Counted from the first letter of the stretch, positions 34,892-46,900 are shown. The stretch: DNA of 64,000 bases from Calliopum simillimum (GCA_951812925.1 OX638368.1:114227309-114291308); one strand, 5' to 3'. A program made the numbers and translations. The notes: a model not told the origin generated them from the letters alone.

Positions 34892-35051
34892 AAACCAAAA
34901 ACAACCTGGTCTTCATATAGTTGAGAAAATGAAATGAAATGATGGAAAGGAAAAACACTTAAAAATCATTGTTTTAGTTCGGGCGTTTTTACAAAAATAA
35001 ATACATTCAGGTTATTCCAATTTTTAATTTATTTCGATTTTCTTATAATCA

Positions 35052-37173
35052 TTAGTTTTCTACATCTTCGTCGCTACGTCTTTTTTCAAAAATTGCTATA
35101 AAAATTCCATCAGTATAATCTTCATCAGGGCGTGCGTAAATACAATTTTTTCCAATTTTTTTATATTCTGGACTGCCAACACGCGTCCACTTATTGCGCA
35201 AGGCCTTCTTGCCGCTTAATAATTTAAATCCTGGATTAAATTCCAAACAGCGTTGGACCACCTGTGCAAGACGTTATTAAAAGACGTAAATAATACAGTG
35301 CATTTGTTTAGGTACTTAATACAATACCTGTTCATTTTCTTCCTCATAAAGTGAACACGTTGAATATGCAATTCGTTTAACTTCTGGAAACTTGCTCATA
35401 GCATGTGATAGCATTTTAATTTGCAAACCTGCCAATTTCTTTAGACGTTCAGCATCTTTATGATCTGCATCAAGTGACATACGGTTCTGTATACCCGAAC
35501 CGGAACAAGAAGGATCAACTAGAACGTATTCCACGCCCGGGCAACGGGTTGCATCTATGGATATGCAATAAAAATTGCAACAGTTAGAAACAAGTTCACG
35601 AGTCACAATCAATCGTTAACATCTTACCAATTGTCAACGCATCTGCATTAATCGGCTTTACGATTTCACAGCCTGCTTCCTCTGTCATTTTACAAAGCAC
35701 CCGATATCGTTCTGAACATTGTTCTACAGCATAAATTGTACCATTATTTTGCATAAAATTTGAGACGTGTATTGTTTTCATGCCAGGTGCAGCACACATA
35801 TCCAAGACTGTAGCGCCGACAGAGGGACGTAACAATTCAGCAACTAAACAGGTACCCTAAACCAAATAACAAAGTTTATTTTAAAAGTTTCGTAAACAAA
35901 AAGAAAAACTGCATTAGCGGCACCTTACCTTATCTTGCAACATGAACTTTTTTTGCTTAACATAATCGTGACACGCCCAATAGTGCTTCGCTGTTGCATG
36001 AAACACGAGTAGATCTTCCAAGTGTATATCGACGATATATTCATCCTCATCCAAAGTACAAATAGCACTCAAGTAATCATTGTAAGTCTCAAAAGGTTGG
36101 CATTCTTTTTTCCGCCACTGCTCAGAGGCCAAAAATTCAAAAGCGTCCTCCATAGAGAGTAAATTGCTATTGACGCGCACATACCGTGGTTTAGGATCTG
36201 TAAAACGTAAAAAGGATAAGTTTAATATAAAACAACTATGCTCATATTAAGTAAGATTATTGAGTTTTATTATCAAATGGAATCAGGTATTGTATTTTAC
36301 ACAATAAAAATTTACAATATCAATATTCTCTGAATGCTTTTAGTACAAAAAGGCATATTATCGTATTAACAACTACAACTGACGACAATACTGAACAGCA
36401 GTTAGTCTGAAATGCTGTAAGGCTAAAAGATTCGCTCAGCCATGTGCGAACACCATAAAACGTTACAAAGGGAAATGTAAACATCATAATACTAAAAACA
36501 AGCAACCATAAGTAGGGAGCTATGTTAAAGGGTTCTTCCCCTCTTGGTGCGATTGCCTCAGAGGTGTTTTCAATGGTTTGTTGATCCTGTTCTTGTTCTT
36601 CTTGTGCTACCTCATCATCTGAAGAGATATTTGTTGAATTTAATTTCTTTTTCCCCATTTTATCCAATGTAGCGTTTCCTCAAAAGTAGCCCACTTTTAT
36701 TTCCCAATGCTTGCCTTTTTTCTTCGGTACCAAAGCACCTTCACCGCCCACTGCTTCTAATAGTTTCTCGCGGTAGCTTCGCACAGTTTGTACAGGTCTA
36801 CTTTCGCCGTTTAGCTGCTTTCGGCCAAAAATAAGTTCAGTCACCAGTATTCTACAAAGTGACGGGCATAGACGTGGATTTTCTTCAAAAATTTTTGTCT
36901 GCTCAATGGCGTTATCGATGGACCCACGATTGTCGATGTACAGCTTCAGAACAGCTTGCATGGATTGCATTCGCTGGAGAATGAAATAAAATATGGCATG
37001 TTATTTTTGACATTTCTTTTGTATGCTATTTCTTGATTACTTACCGCATGTTTTTCTTCAAAAATTAATGATTTTAAGGATTTTTTACGCTCTAAAGCAG
37101 TTTTTAACACGGACGCCACACGTTTATATTGGGTTGGAACTTTAACTGAATGATTGAACCCACTTTTTTCCAT
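35052..37173 (-). CDS. Nsun5: Nsun5, 25S/28S rRNA cytosine-5 methyltransferase
   Basis: Six exons: 37173-37045, 36973-36715, 36197-35929, 35856-35628, 35554-35328 and 35261-35052; every phase closes and gives 440 residues (family about 430-470). NSUN5/Rcm1 methylates a cytosine in large-subunit rRNA using S-adenosylmethionine. Motif I is DMCAAPGMKT (about 238-247), motif IV VDPSCSGSG (about 308-316) and the motif VI Cys lies in YSTCSLYEEENE (about 361). The N-terminus (VPTQYKRVASVLK) and PKPRYVRVNSN fit the family. The second intron has a GC donor (AAAAAAG|GCAAGC, 36715/36714) and acceptor TTTACAG at 36198. GTGGGC nearby would not keep the phase. Without splicing, exon 2 runs to a stop at GYF. 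A complete Vma21-like frame lies inside this intron on the same strand. Confidence 0.92.
36320..36658 (-). CDS. Vma21: Vma21-like V-ATPase assembly factor, nested in Nsun5 intron 2
   Basis: 112 residues from ATG 36658 (MGKKKLNSTNISSDDE) to the stop at 36320. A polar, acidic N-terminus is followed by two membrane segments (PYLWLLVFSIMMFTFPFVTF and SVLSSVVVVNTIICLFVLKA) and a short basic tail. This layout and the pattern FP-x2-TF between the helices match Vma21, the small ER protein that escorts assembly of the V-ATPase membrane sector. The family is poorly conserved, so the name rests on topology and short motifs. The frame lies wholly within the GC-AG intron of Nsun5, same strand, 21 nt after the stop that read-through of Nsun5 exon 2 would meet. 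It may therefore be made from an unspliced or alternatively spliced Nsun5 transcript. Confidence 0.7.
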   Translation of the reverse strand: MGKKKLNSTNISSDDEVAQEEQEQDQQTIENTSEAIAPRGEEPFNIAPYLWLLVFSIMMFTFPFVTFYGVRTWLSESFSLTAFQTNCCSVLSSVVVVNTIICLFVLKAFREY

Positions 37174-37359
37174 TCTTTTGTAGAAAGAAATACAGACGAT
37201 AAACGATAATATTTTCCCGCACGTGACAGTTTGACAGTGATCGTTTACACGTAACACTTGCGTAACAGTTGCATTTCGGTTTTCGGCTAGCGTCTTCTGA
37301 ATCCAAATCAAGTGAAACTGAAGTGAGGTTGAAACGAACAATTTGCAAAATATGTGCTT

Positions 37360-38205
37360 ATGCCAGTTTCCTCCGAATTTACGGGATTTACGGCTATTTT
37401 CAGATTTAATTGACGTTTAATGTAGGATGAATGAGGTGAGTTGCGGCTTAATGAGTGTATGCCACAAAGCGTGTTATGGGGCATTTTCACCAGAGATTTA
37501 TGAGGTGATTTAGCTGCAACTCACCTCTTTTATCATGTATTAAATGCAAAATATATCTGAAAACAGCCGTAAATCACCTCATAAATCTTCAGTGAAAATG
37601 CACTATTTGTTCCTTAAAAACCTCATATCTTGTAGAACTAGCAGAATTCGTATTGACCCTGAAAACTTTAACGAATTTACTAGGTTATCGATTCATTTAG
37701 GTTCACGTTTTATGGAATTTCCTGTATATATTCAGAAAATTAAAATGTACCAATAGCCTGTTTCCACCGAAGACTTATGAAGTGATTTAGCCGTACCTCA
37801 CCTCATTCATCATGTATTAAACGTCAAATAAATCTGATAATAGACGTTAATTGCCTCATAAATCTCCAGTGGAAACAGGCTATAATAGTGTGTTTCCACC
37901 AGAGATTTACTGTTTTCGGATTTATTTTATGTTTAATACGTGATGAATAAGGTGAGCTACAACTAAATCTCCGGTGGGACCGGCTATAATGCTGATAATG
38001 GCGTTTTAAAATGATTAGATTTGATAGGTACATATCTCAAAAGTGCAAAATTAGAAAAAAAAAAGGAGTTCGGCTTTTAGCCTGCTTCCACCAGAGATTT
38101 ATGAGGTGATTTAGCCGTGCCTAACTCACCTCATTTATCACGTATTAAATGTGAAAATAAATCCAAAAAACAGCAGAAATTCACCTCATACTACTTAATG
38201 TCTAA
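37360..38205. mobile_element. Cluster of five palindromic MITEs upstream of Nsun5
   Basis: Units at about 37,360-37,480 (diverged), 37,478-37,605, 37,755-37,883, 37,888-37,990 and 38,078-38,205. Each is about 105-130 bp and self-complementary. The ends read GCCTGTTTCCACCRRAGAYT then TATGAGGTGATTTAGC, mirrored as CATAAATCTCCAGTGGAAAC then AGGC. Middle parts share CACCTCATTTATCATGTATT. They are unequally diverged, which suggests repeated insertion or local duplication. No coding content. Confidence 0.75.
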
Positions 38206-38469
38206 ACATGGAAGACAAAATGACCCGAATGACTGATTTCGAACTGCTTACATCTTAAAAGTCATAGTACGAGATCCGGCAGTAAAAAAACGTATCGACC
38301 GAGTTTTTAGTTAAAATCTAGTTTTTACATATATTTATGAATGGGGGAACATATTTTTGGCGGGTTGCCTATCAAAATGTGGCCGCAAGTATTATCAAAT
38401 TGCGATAACTTATGAACTGTGAGTCGCACGAGAAAAAGTGTCCCGATCTTTTTTATGGAGAGTCATATG

Positions 38470-38655
38470 CTGTACAAGTAATTTTCATTATATGTAAAAA
38501 AAAATAAATAAAATTTACCGTTTAAGAGTTATTTATTAAAAACCGATTTTTTTTACGCAATAAACGCAATAAACGTAAAAAAAATCGGTTTTTAATAAAT
38601 AACTCCTAAACGGTAAATTTTTTTTTTTACATATAATGAAAATTACATGTAGAGC
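38470..38655. repeat. Near-perfect hairpin, arms about 85 bp
   Basis: TTTTCATTATATGTAAAAAA through AAAAACCGATTTTTTTTACG pairs with its inverse across a loop of about 20 bp (ACGCAATAAACGCAATAAAC). It lies within the left arm of the foldback element and is absent from the right arm. Confidence 0.75.
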
Positions 38656-39105
38656 ATATCAACGCATGATACGAAAAGTAGGATGATTCAATTCTCCAAC
38701 GAAAAGTAGGTTTTCAAAAATTCTTCGACGAAAAGTAGGACGTTTCAAACTTATTCGGACGAAGAATAGGTTGTTTCATTATATATGACGAAAACTAGGT
38801 TTCCTCGAAGTTTTGTGTATAAAAGTAGGACGTTAAAGTTTTTATGTCGAAAAATAGGATGCCTGAACATTTTGGACGAAAACTAGGACGTTTCGATGCC
38901 TTGCACGAAAACTAGCCGTCCTGTTCCGTAATCCGTGTAATTTCAATTACTTTTAATTTCGAAGACTTGTTGATTACTTTTTATTTTCGATGTGGATGTG
39001 AAGCCTATTCAACGACTGTTCAAGACATTTAACTTTTCACAGTAGAAACGCAAACTTTTTAGCTGTCAGTGAAAAAATACACACAAGTTAACAAGATTTA
39101 TGAAT

Positions 39106-39908
39106 GGATTCTTCGGCTGACCGCGTAAGCCGAAGCACGGGTTTTTTATAAGTTAATTAATTAAATAAAGCGTTATCATAAAAACAGTAAAAAAAAATAA
39201 AATGAAAAAAAAAAAAACTATGTTATTTTGTTTAGGAACTTTTTAATGTTGTATAAATTAATATTATCAGTCTTTTAGTGTAGTGTTTTTAGTTTTAAAT
39301 GACGCGTTTTCTAATGTAAAAAAATGAGTGTGATACCAACTGAGTTGGTAGAGTGTATTTGTGACATTTGTAGTATTATTTAAAGAACAATACCGAATGA
39401 GAAAAAAAGGTTTTTTAAGGACGTGATAAAGTTAAATTGCTTTGCAAATTTGCAAACGTGATAAAAAGAAGATTCTGTTAAGTGTCCTTGAGCATTATAC
39501 TTGGATGCATCACGTGTTTTTATGGTTTCTAACCTTATAAACGTTATTCATTTTGTTTAATGCATACATATATATATGTCTTGGTAAATGAACAATGAAC
39601 AGTTATATCGGTCGTTTATATGTTACGCAAAACTTCAGTTAAATTTTTTTTGCAATAAAATAAAATGGTAAATTTTACCGTTCGTGGGTAATTTTAAAAA
39701 AAAAAGAACTTTTTCAATTAAAAATCACGCGAGTTAATAAAAAAAGAAAAACATCAGTCTTCCGTTCAGGATTTGGTATCGGCCTTCCGGATACGCACTG
39801 GTGGTACACGCGAAGGACTATAAAAAGGACCTAGAGTCTGTGATAGTCCTTTATCGATACTTATGCTGTTCGTAATGTTCAGCATATAACAAGAAGAAGA
39901 AGAAGAAG
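39106..39908 (+). mobile_element. Retroposed insertion with 13-bp target duplication
   Basis: The insertion is flanked by AAGATTTATGAAT on both sides (39093-39105 and 39909-39921). A related sequence at about 6,310-6,345 shows the same site uninterrupted, which confirms an insertion. The right end is an (AAG)n tail, the left end is GGATTCTTCGGCTGACCGCG. A long target duplication with a simple-repeat tail is typical of LINE-driven integration. No long frame is present. Near 39,341 ACTGAGTTGGTAGAGTG resembles a tRNA A box, so a SINE-like origin is possible; no matching B box was seen. Confidence 0.6.
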
Positions 39909-40794
39909 AAGATTTATGAATCAAAATGCTTTTTATTAAATTTATTAACTTTAATTGAGTTTCACTTTAACAACGGCTGCTGCAATGCACTTGAAATTAT
40001 AAATGCTCGTAATTTTGTCTGTCAAAATAGTGTATTAGGCGAGATGCCCAATTATGGGGTTTCCTCTGATTTGAGGGAATTTCAGAAAGTTTTTTTTCAT
40101 GCTCAGTGTATTTTATTGGGTTAATTAGATGTTCTATTGCAATTTAAGAAATAAAATCAGGTGGCATCCTGTTTTCGAACTATTCTTACTAACACCATGA
40201 TATAATGAAATGTCAAATAATTCACACAAACACTGACTTCGAAAATGCCAATTTGCCGACTTTTTACTTGTCATCGGAAAAAATATTTTTTAGTTAAGAG
40301 TTTTTTATTTCAGCAATATTAATAATATTACATTAGCAATAAAACTTAGAATTACTCGCTAAAAAAGGGAAAAACTCTGGAGCTTATACGTGTGTACTTT
40401 TTTTCTCAATTTGATCGAAAAAACAGCTTTAAAAAAGCAAAATTAATTGAAAAGTCGTAGCATAATGCCGACTTTTCAAAAAGTTTTGCTTTCCACTTTA
40501 TACCCACTTTCACGTGAAAGTGGAATTGGGAACAGGGCGGTAGGTTGACGTTTATTCTTGCAGCGTATTTTTGGCAAAAACTAGGGCGTTTCTTATTTTG
40601 TTACATCAATTTCCTAATGTATATGAAATATTAATATCAGGTATAAGTTATTAAGTGAAAGAACGATGAGAAAATATAACATATCTATATATAAAGAGGT
40701 AAACGAAATCGGTTCAGTCCCTTTCTATGCCTAAATTTCAACATATTCACTTGATTTTTTTGTTAGAAAGGCTGTAAAGAGTAGCAGTGCATAG

Positions 40795-40965
40795 GATATT
40801 TTTTTTAAAGTGGGCGGTACCACGCCCCTAAATAGAAAAAACCCTCTCAAGGCTAAATGATTTTTATGAAATTTGGTATGAAGATAGGGTTAGCACTTAG
40901 CAACGATAACATGACCATAATGTTTTAGATAGGCGGTGCCACGCCCCTTCATAGAATACACGTTT
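40795..40965. repeat. Short copy of the GTGGGCGGTRCCACGCCCC repeat
   Basis: Two motif copies (GTGGGCGGTACCACGCCCCT near 40,819 and GGCGGTGCCACGCCCCTTCA near 40,932) about 115 bp apart, with ATGAAATTTGGTATGAAGAT between. Related to the repeats at 2.9-4.1 kb. Confidence 0.55.
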
Positions 40966-41810
40966 TCACGTTTAACACTAATTTTTGGCTCTTTTAGACG
41001 GTTTGCCATAAACACAACTTCAAACCACTTTTTAAAAGCGCAACACGTTGCTGAGCAAGAGATTCTCAAGTATGCAAGGATAAAAATAGGGTTTTACTTT
41101 ACGGATAATCATTTTTGAAAACGTTCTGAATTAAATCTTATTCATCTGTTATGTGATTGTTAGTTTGCTGTAGTTTTTTTTAGGCTAATCCACGTTTTAT
41201 TTTAGCCATCTCCGCTGCTGTATGTTTAGTTCGAGCATCAAAACAATAAATATTTAAGTAGATTTGTTAATGACACAAGCGTTTTAGGTAATGCATAAAC
41301 TAAAAGAAGCTTACAGGGAAGGTTAAGGTTCATTTAAATACATAAAATAAGTTAACAAATTTTTATATGCGCTTACGATATGATCCACCCTTGGCAAATA
41401 TGAAATATCCTACTTTTCGTCTAAAAGTTTAAAACAACCTACTTTTCGTAACAAATTATGAAACGTCCTACTTTTCGTAAAAAAGTTTGAAACGTCCTAC
41501 TTTTCGTCCAAGAATGTAAAACATCCTATTTTTCATAAAAAAATATGAAACACCATACTTTTTGTTAAAAATTCTGAAACGTCCTACTTTTCTTCCAAGA
41601 ATATAAAACAACCTACTTTTCGTAGGAGAATTGAATCATCCTACTTTTCGTATCATGCGTCGATATGACTTCATAAAAAAGATTTTGACACTTTTCCCCG
41701 TGAGACTCACGGTTCATAAGTTATCTCAATTTGATAATACTTCCCCCATTCCTAAATATATGTTAAAACTAGATTTTAACTAAAAACTCGATCGATACAT
41801 TTTTTTACTG

Positions 41811-42340
41811 TTAGATCTTGACTATCAAGACGAGAACTAAAATTTTTGTTCACAAACTTTATTCTTTGAGGTAAAATTAACGCTTAAGCGAATGCAAGTT
41901 CTTCATGAAAAAGAATACTCGGCAAATATACAAAATCTTTTATATTATTTTCGAATGTATGAGTCAAAACAGGAAATCTCAATTTCAAAGTTCAAGTTTA
42001 AATATACATAAAATTAAAAATATGATTGTTGATTATTCCATTCTTGTAATGATGAGCTAGCTAGCAAAAAGATACTTTAATACTAATAAATAATTTAGTT
42101 TCAATGTTTTATAAAATACTTTCAGCAATGAAAATACTGCAACCTTCGTATGTGAGAAAGTATCCAGTTTAAATGCAATCCATGAACAAAAAAGTTTGTA
42201 AATTAACTTGGAAATTGTTGAATTTATATTGTGAAGCAATCGAAATTTTTTGAAATAGATATTTAAAAAAAGGCTTTCAATATATTTGGAAATAAAAATT
42301 TTTTCAAATGTTCTATTGTAAGTTTGCAAAACGACATTTG
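41811..42340. other. Intergenic DNA, no gene seen
   Basis: AT-rich sequence with only chance frames and no clear repeat. Confidence 0.4.
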
Positions 42341-42349
42341 AAAATTAAC

Positions 42350-43510
42350 TTTTTAGTACAGTCAAATTTGTACGATGACCTAGAAAAAATTGCGCCCTGC
42401 AATTTTTTTTGCTTAATGTTTTTAGGACCACTAAAAAAGCTTAACGTCAAAAAGGTGACCTCCCTACCCGTGCGCATTAGCCGATATCTTGATATATGTT
42501 TGATTCAATTTATTTCGTTTCCTGTTGGTCAAACAGAAAAATTTTTGAACAAAAGTTATGGGCAATAAAATTCTACGTTTTTTTTTTTACCTCGGACGCG
42601 ATACCCATAAGTTGATATTTTGAGCGGTAGAGGCCGCCAAAGTTACAATAAATCAGTTTTTTTTTCATTTGCACCCACTGGGTGTCGATTTTTCAAAAAG
42701 TGCTGATAACATAATTTGTAGCGCTTACAAAAACAAGCAAAATAGTGTTTAAATGAAGTGATTATCTCAATTCGAGTAATTAAGTATTATGTGATCAATG
42801 TTCAGATAAAAAACATAAGCAATAAATTTAAAAAAAAAATTTAATTTTTTACTCATTTTATTTTTAACTTGTAATAACTTGAGAACCAATTGAGATAATC
42901 ATTTTATTTAAAAACTATTTTGCTTGTTTTACAATAGCTAAAAATTTTGTGGTCCCAAAATTTTGAAAAATTAACACCCAGTAGGTCAAAATGGTTAAAA
43001 ACCGATTTTTTGTAACTTTGGCAGCCTCTACCGGCCGGAATATCTACTTATGGATACCGCGTTAAAATTTCATTGCCCGTAATTTTTGTTCAAAATTTTT
43101 TTCTGTGCGACCAATATGAAAAGAGATAAATCGAATCAAAAACATTTCCAGATTGTGGCTGAAGCGCAGGGGGGGCGAGGTACCCTTTTTGGTTTTAGAC
43201 CTCTACAGTGGTCCTAAAAACATTGGGCAATAAAAATTGCAGTGCGCAATTTTTTTAGGTCTTTTTACATTTTTACGTACATTTTAGAACACATTTACTG
43301 TACTATAACTTGAGAACCAATTGAGGTAATGACTTTATTTAAAAATTATTTTGCTTATTTTTGCAAGCGCTTCAAATTATGCTATCACAACTTTTTGAAA
43401 ATACAACACCCAGTGGGTCAAAATGGAAAAAACATATTTTTTGTAACTTTGGCGGCCTCTAACGCTCAAAATATCAACTTATGGGTATTGCGTCCGAGGT
43501 AAAAACAACG
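42350..43510. mobile_element. Composite palindromic repeat
   Basis: Two interleaved inverted pairs. First, ACCTCGGACGCGATACCCAT ... GGCCGCCAAAGTTACAA (42,590-42,655) pairs with TTGTAACTTTGGCGGCCTCT ... CGTCCGAGGT (43,440-43,501), and a third partial copy lies at 43,010-43,070. Second, 42,375-42,560 (AAAAAATTGCGCCCTGCAAT ... AAAAGTTATGGGCAATAAAA) pairs with 43,070-43,255. Shared words are ACACCCAGTGGGTCAAAATG and AACTTGAGAACCAATTGAG. No coding content. Probably a rearranged foldback element. Confidence 0.55.
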
Positions 43511-43914
43511 TACATTTTTTGACAACTTTACTGTACTATTTTCAAAGGGTTGATTTGGTACTCAATAAACAAAGTAACATTTTTTTCCAAATGTTTTTCA
43601 AAAGCTTACTGTTAAGGGTCCAATTTCGATTATCATGCAGTAAAAAATCAACAATTTCCAAACATTTTGTAAGTTAACTTATAATAAGTTAATATCCAAA
43701 CGTTTTTGTTTATTAGGAAGGATTATGAAATTGTTTAATTGTTTATTGGAATGTGTATCGAAAATTATTTTCAAATAGGTAGTAATTTGGGAACTATCAT
43801 CTATAATAACGACTTTTGTCAATGATCTTAAACATTACTTAGGACTAATACAAAGTAATCTTAAGAGTTTATTTGAATAAATTAAGAAAAAAAAAGTTAT
43901 AGACCTTCTACGAT

Positions 43915-46900
43915 TTAGTCTTTTGCATCTCCAATACCATCCGGTAATATAGCAAATGTTGCTTCGGATTCCGGCAAACAAGGTGAATCGTAAATTTTAC
44001 AAATGCGTGTTTCACCACGTCCTTTGCGAAAGTACAAACGAGTTGTTGAAGCGTGAGCAATTATATTTCCACCAATTGGTTTTTTTGTATCGCCAGCAAA
44101 CATGGACGCACCACCATCAACTTGTGCGACCACTTGGTTTGTTATAACAACAGCAACGCCAAACTAAGTTAAAATTAGATAATATACGTGTTCACTAAAA
44201 TATCTGACAAAATTAACCCTTACCTCATCTGCTAATCGCAAAAGCAAACGTAAAAACCTTGCCAAATGCATTTGTCTAGCCGCTAACTCCCCACGACCAG
44301 CGTAATCTGTACGATAAAGTGCTGTAGCGCTATCCACTATAATTAAAGAATATCTGTAAATAAAAAAAAAAAATAAATATGCAATCATTATAATAAATTG
44401 CATTGAACCCACCGTGACTCTACCATCATTGCAGCTGCTTGTGTGAGTAACTGGGTTTGGTGATCTGTATTGTACGCGCGTGCACATGCAACATTATCCA
44501 GCACCAGGTCCTTTTCCATCTTAAATCGCTCTGCAACAGCTGTCAAACGCTCTGGACGAAATGTTCCTTCAGTGTCTATATATAAACACTTGCCCTCACC
44601 TCCATTTTGACTAATGGGTAGCTGACAAGTGACTGCCAGCGTGTGACATAATTGTGTTTTGCCGCAACGGAACTCTCCAAACATTTCAGTTATGGATCCC
44701 GTTTCTATGCCACCACCCAGTAATTTGTCCAATTCTTTGGAGCCAGTTGTGAGCATAACTATTTCCTCGCGTTTTTGATGAAACAATGTAGCAGTAGTAA
44801 AACCCATCGGAACAAATTTAGAGGCTTCAGCAAGTATTTTGTCTGCTTTAATATCGTTGAATCCTCGGATTTGGACCAAGTGCTTTTTGGGCGAGAATGC
44901 TACAGCTTCAATGGTAAAAAAGCCGGCTTCCTGTAGTTTTTTAATGTCGTTGCTGGTGATGCCATTGCCCTTAAAATTATAATAAACATAGTGACATTAG
45001 CCGTGTTTTTTTTTTGCAGCGTATATGGCTGTAAATCACCAAGGTGGCAAGTCTTAAGATTGAATTTATGACGAAATATAGTAAATCACAAGCAATTATC
45101 ATGACAAGTAGCTTATATTGTCGATCAGTCTATGTTCTATGAACCCTTTAATGCAGCAAGCACAGAATTCATTACTTTCTCTTTTATATTGCATTTCATC
45201 GGAGCTAGTCATTTCGGGAGCATTTTCGAAAAGTTCATGAAAGATCCAAAAAATACCTAATTATGTTCTTTTTTTTTTTGCTTAATATTATGGCAAAAAA
45301 TATACTTATCAATAATGAAACAAAAAATAAAAAAATAATATGCCAACAAAATCCTTCTGACGTATAATCATGATAGGTAATCTAAAAAAGTTATTTTTTT
45401 AAATTTGAAATTTAGGATATAAAACTATATTTTTGCAAACTCTTTATGGATTAATTATCTCAAAACACGTCTTCACCATTTTGAAACTTTTCCTAATATG
45501 GGAGGTGCCACGCCCTCTTGTCCGAGTTCGCCTGGTTTTTTTTCAGAGCCTGTTTTTACTATCTCTAGTATTTGTGTGTATTTTGCTTCTTTTATTGCAA
45601 ATAATGCATTATTATTGCAATTCGAATATATTTTTTGTAAGAGCGGTAGGCACGTCCGTTTACCGATTTCGCTCATTTTCAATCCCTCAAGCTAACTTTT
45701 GCGGCAAAATCACTATATCAAATTTCATCCAATTGTCTTGCTTAGTTTTCCCGTAAAAAATATTTCCAAAGACGGACAGTCAGCCAGACGGACTATATCG
45801 ACTCAGAGGTCATGCTGATCAAGAATATATCGATACCTTAGAGCGATACAGTCCTATCTCCACTTTTTGCGATTTTGAGATTTTTGCAGTTATGCCATTA
45901 TTGTGGGCTTCTTTACCGTGTGGAAAACTGTGTGATGTCAAAATACCACTAAAATACCAAAATATTCGATAATTAAGAAAAATCCTATCTCCAAACTGTA
46001 ATTTTTTCAAGAGCGCTACTGTCCTATCTCCACTGAATATTCAAATAAGTCACATTTTTAAAAAAAAATTCTTCGTTTTTTCGCGTTTCATGACTTTTTG
46101 CGACATTTTAGTGAACAAATTTGGTTACACCCAAGGTTCCACTCTTGTTTGTTGGAACCAAAAATTTAAAAAAAAAAAATCGTTTTTTTCGTGTTTTCTA
46201 CGCGTTTTATGACTTTTTGCGACATTTTAGTGGAAAAAATTAAAAAAAAATGCACTAAATACGTCGTTTATTTCAATAGTAGTGGAATTCTATATAAGGG
46301 CAAAATTAATGACATACTAAATATTGGCTGGGATTTCGTTAGAAATTATTAAAATTGGTTAAAAACATTAAGTTATGTTAAAATATACTATAGGTAAAAA
46401 TATTGCATATATCGTTATATCAAAATAGCAGTAAAATAACCACTGTTTGAAATCTTCTTTTTGGATTTTCCAACAATTGGAAAAATGGAGATAGGACTAT
46501 AGCACTCTAAGGTATCGATATATACTTGACTACGTTGACTACTTACGTAACCACTGGTTGAAGACTAGTTGTTAAAACTAATTCACACTACAACTAGCCC
46601 CGGATCGGTGTAAAAGTAATGCGAGAGGCCAATTGAAATTTCGTAGGATCAACAAACAAAACAGTTGCTTATATGTGAAAGGTGTTGAACTCGGTTGATA
46701 AAGGACTAGTTAATGAACTACACTTAAACTAGTCCGTTTGCCTGCAGGGATTCGTTCTAAATTACGTTTTTTCTGACTTCTTAAATCTCTGATCTTTTAG
46801 GAAACAGGCTATTATTCAATCAAATTCATTTAAAAAGCCAATATTCTTTGTTTATCACGAAACTTCTCCTTTTCTCTAAATCCAATTACTGTTAATCACT

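Larger units (their letters stand above)
38280..41810. mobile_element. 3.5-kb foldback-type element with tandem-repeat arms
   Basis: Both ends start CAGTAAAAAAAYGTATCGAY and continue CGAGTTTTTAGTTAAAATCT. The arms are imperfect inverted copies, about 650 bp on the left and 410 bp on the right. Each arm contains a tandem array (about 33-bp units with CGAAAAGTAGGACGTTTCAA or its inverse): about nine units at 38,660-38,925 and eight at 41,400-41,665. The left arm also holds a near-perfect hairpin (38,470-38,655). The centre carries a retroposed insertion (39,106-39,908) and other repeats; no transposase was found. TIRs starting CAGT are common in Tc1/mariner elements, but no TA duplication is seen. 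Confidence 0.65.

Noticed and set aside
39336..39365. tRNA gene at ACTGAGTTGGTAGAG
   Set aside because: Only an A-box-like stretch; no B box, no cloverleaf arms, and it lies inside a retroposed element.
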